Part shown: one piece after another, positions 62,901 through 64,000 of the stretch
Layout of the letters: each line of letters starts with the position of its first letter
How positions within the stretch are numbered: the first letter of the stretch is position 1
Assembly: GCA_943704525.1 (NCBI GenBank)
Contig: CALSCQ010000225.1
Location: forward strand, 24,274-88,273
Length of the DNA: 64,000 nucleotides
Reading direction: 5' to 3'
DNA from: Pigoraptor vietnamica
Taxonomy: Eukaryota > Opisthokonta > Filasterea
Notes under the pieces: generated by a model
Databases searched by the model: none
Told to the model about the DNA's origin: nothing
The model's input: only the letters and a program-made list of their open reading frames with translations
Position numbers and translations under genes: made by a program

Positions 62901-64000
62901 ATGTCCGCAAATGCAACTGCTCCACTCACCGGCTTACAATGCTCATCCGCTTGCGCTCGTCAAATTGCTCGAGTTGAAGGAGCGGCTGAACGAGGAAAGA
63001 GACGCACACGCGGAAGAAGTCGGCCCACAGCTGGTACTTGAAGCTCTTGCCCTCCGCGAAGCGCTGTGGGGACAGGATGGCTTGAGCACGAACAATCTTC
63101 GTGTAGGTCCATGTGCAACATAGAGGACCCTCCAGCACTCTCTTCAACGTGTGTGACACACACAGACACAGACACAGAGAGAAGTGCACACGCACCTCCT
63201 TGAGAGCGGGGCTCAGTGCGCCGAGCACCCTGAAGATCAGCACCGACTGGCGCAGTCCCATCGCCACCCAGTCGCGCGGGTACACCTCGACCGTCGAGAG
63301 CAGGTGAAACACGACAAACGTCTCGTTGAGGTAGTCGGCCAGCTCCTCCTGCGTGAACGACGACACGTAGCCCTCAAACGCGCCGCTCGTCAGCGCGAGG
63401 CTCAGGCACCCGATCAGCGCGGCGGCGAGGTTGCCGGAGAGTGAGTTGCCGGTCGACACGGCCATGCAGTTCTGCGTGAGTGGGCGGATGAGGGGGAGCA
63501 CAAGCGCCACGTCGGCCTTCTGTCCCACGCGCATTGAGCCGATGATGGCAGCGATGATCTCGAGTGTGATCGAGAGGTCGTCGCCGTCCTTAAAGTGGTT
63601 CTGCGCAGTGACACGGCGAGTGAGCACAGCGCCACGAGGAAGAGAGACATGTTCATGAGTGTGTGCAAGCGAATGCACTGACGCCTGGTTGGGTTACGCA
63701 GACAGCGAGAGGAGCAGAGGGGGCTGTGTAGTAAGCAGTGCCCCAGTGTGGACGCACATTGAGCTGGCGAACAAACGACGGCATGACGGCCGAGCGGAAG
63801 CCGTCATTCTGGAACAGGTCGTCCTCGGTGACCTGCAAGGCAAATAGCAATCACAGGTCATTCATTGGGAGGGGCCAAACTGCCCATGAAAGCCGCGACA
63901 AAAGACACCGGCGGCCGCTGGACCCGCAGTGCATCAAGGCGCAGACACAACGACTCAACAGAAATGTCACAGGAGAGGGCAGAAAAGTACCTTCCCCCCC
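59083..64000 (-). CDS. DOCK-family Rac/Cdc42 guanine nucleotide exchange factor, 3' part (runs off the window)
   Basis: Fifteen complete exons plus an edge exon (63991 onward) are visible: 63758–63832, 63196–63600, 62930–63063, 62550–62757, 62207–62392, 61945–62046, 61792–61863, 61503–61628, 61290–61382, 61017–61118, 60780–60866, 60411–60465, 60041–60201, 59731–59817 and 59083–59643. They encode the last 817 residues. The DHR-2 catalytic domain is clear: YVERLCELHVRCGNFTEAAF, YYSEYFRVGYYGKGFPASIR, FIFRGEELERIANFCERV, TFTFARPFRKG then NEFA, and LWTEKTILVTEDNLPGILRR. VEISPIENACDAM and NVNPLTMALNGVIDAAVNGG then follow; the last holds the region of the nucleotide-sensor valine. DLWTEKT, EISPIENA and NPLxMxLNG favour the DOCK-A/B group (Rac GEFs). 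The tail has RPVRPSIKP-type proline motifs. The 5' half, with DHR-1, lies outside. Confidence 0.93.
59896..59948. repeat. CA/GT microsatellite in a DOCK intron
   Basis: Pure CA on + (GT on the gene strand), in the intron 59818–60040. Shorter GT-type tracts also occur in DOCK introns at about 61453–61480 and 61706–61752. Confidence 0.9.

Overview
The window looks like nuclear DNA of a GC-rich, intron-rich, unicellular eukaryote. Almost every gene is split by GT–AG introns of about 60–500 nt, and intergenic spacers are short. Introns and spacers carry many CA/GT microsatellites. Metazoan-type families are present (forkhead, DOCK, JAZF1-type zinc finger, REJ domain). An RPGR-like RCC1 protein ending in a CaaX box suggests a ciliated or flagellated cell. 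Together these point to a protist near the opisthokont/apusomonad/amoebozoan part of the tree; the species cannot be named from the sequence alone. I rebuilt gene models by hand by joining ORF segments at splice sites whose phases agree. Almost all exon lengths were checked against codon phase, but no transcript data were available.

Layout. 0.6–1.7 kb (+): SAM-domain protein. 2.0–5.0 kb (−): GPI mannosyltransferase 4 (PIGZ/SMP3). 5.5–7.0 kb (+): multi-pass membrane protein with a RING2-like Cys motif. 7.1–8.4 kb (−): BTB/T1–LamG protein. 9.3–11.6 kb (+): RPGR-like RCC1 protein. 12.2–16.2 kb (−): ankyrin–pseudokinase–KEN protein with RNase L architecture. 16.8–19.1 kb (+): cytosolic malate dehydrogenase. 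19.8–20.8 kb (−): JAZF1/Sfp1-type zinc finger. 21.9–27.3 kb (+): tandem array of three F-box/LRR paralogues, two of them frameshifted. 27.8–29.8 kb (−): forkhead factor. 30.6–33.3 kb (−): GT14 glycosyltransferase. 33.5–38.7 kb (−): peroxisomal multifunctional enzyme 2 with four tandem SCP2 domains and an assembly gap. 39.6–41.5 kb (−): ammonium transporter. 42.1–44.2 kb (−): GT2 membrane glycosyltransferase. 44.8–46.1 kb (−): TRAP-beta. 47.0–47.5 kb (+): Cys-rich orphan. 47.9–58.7 kb (−): secreted mosaic protein of about 2745 residues. 59.1 kb to the window edge (−): 3' part of a DOCK-family GEF.

The genes do not form a pathway or operon; this is an ordinary gene-dense eukaryotic locus. Shared themes are the secretory pathway and cell surface (PIGZ, GT14, GT2, TRAP-beta, the mosaic protein) and signalling (DOCK, RPGR-like, F-box, kinase–KEN).

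The most notable items are the RNase L-like architecture in a protist, the phase-1 exon modules of the surface protein, the internally duplicated SCP2 region with a suspicious gap, and the F-box/LRR array.
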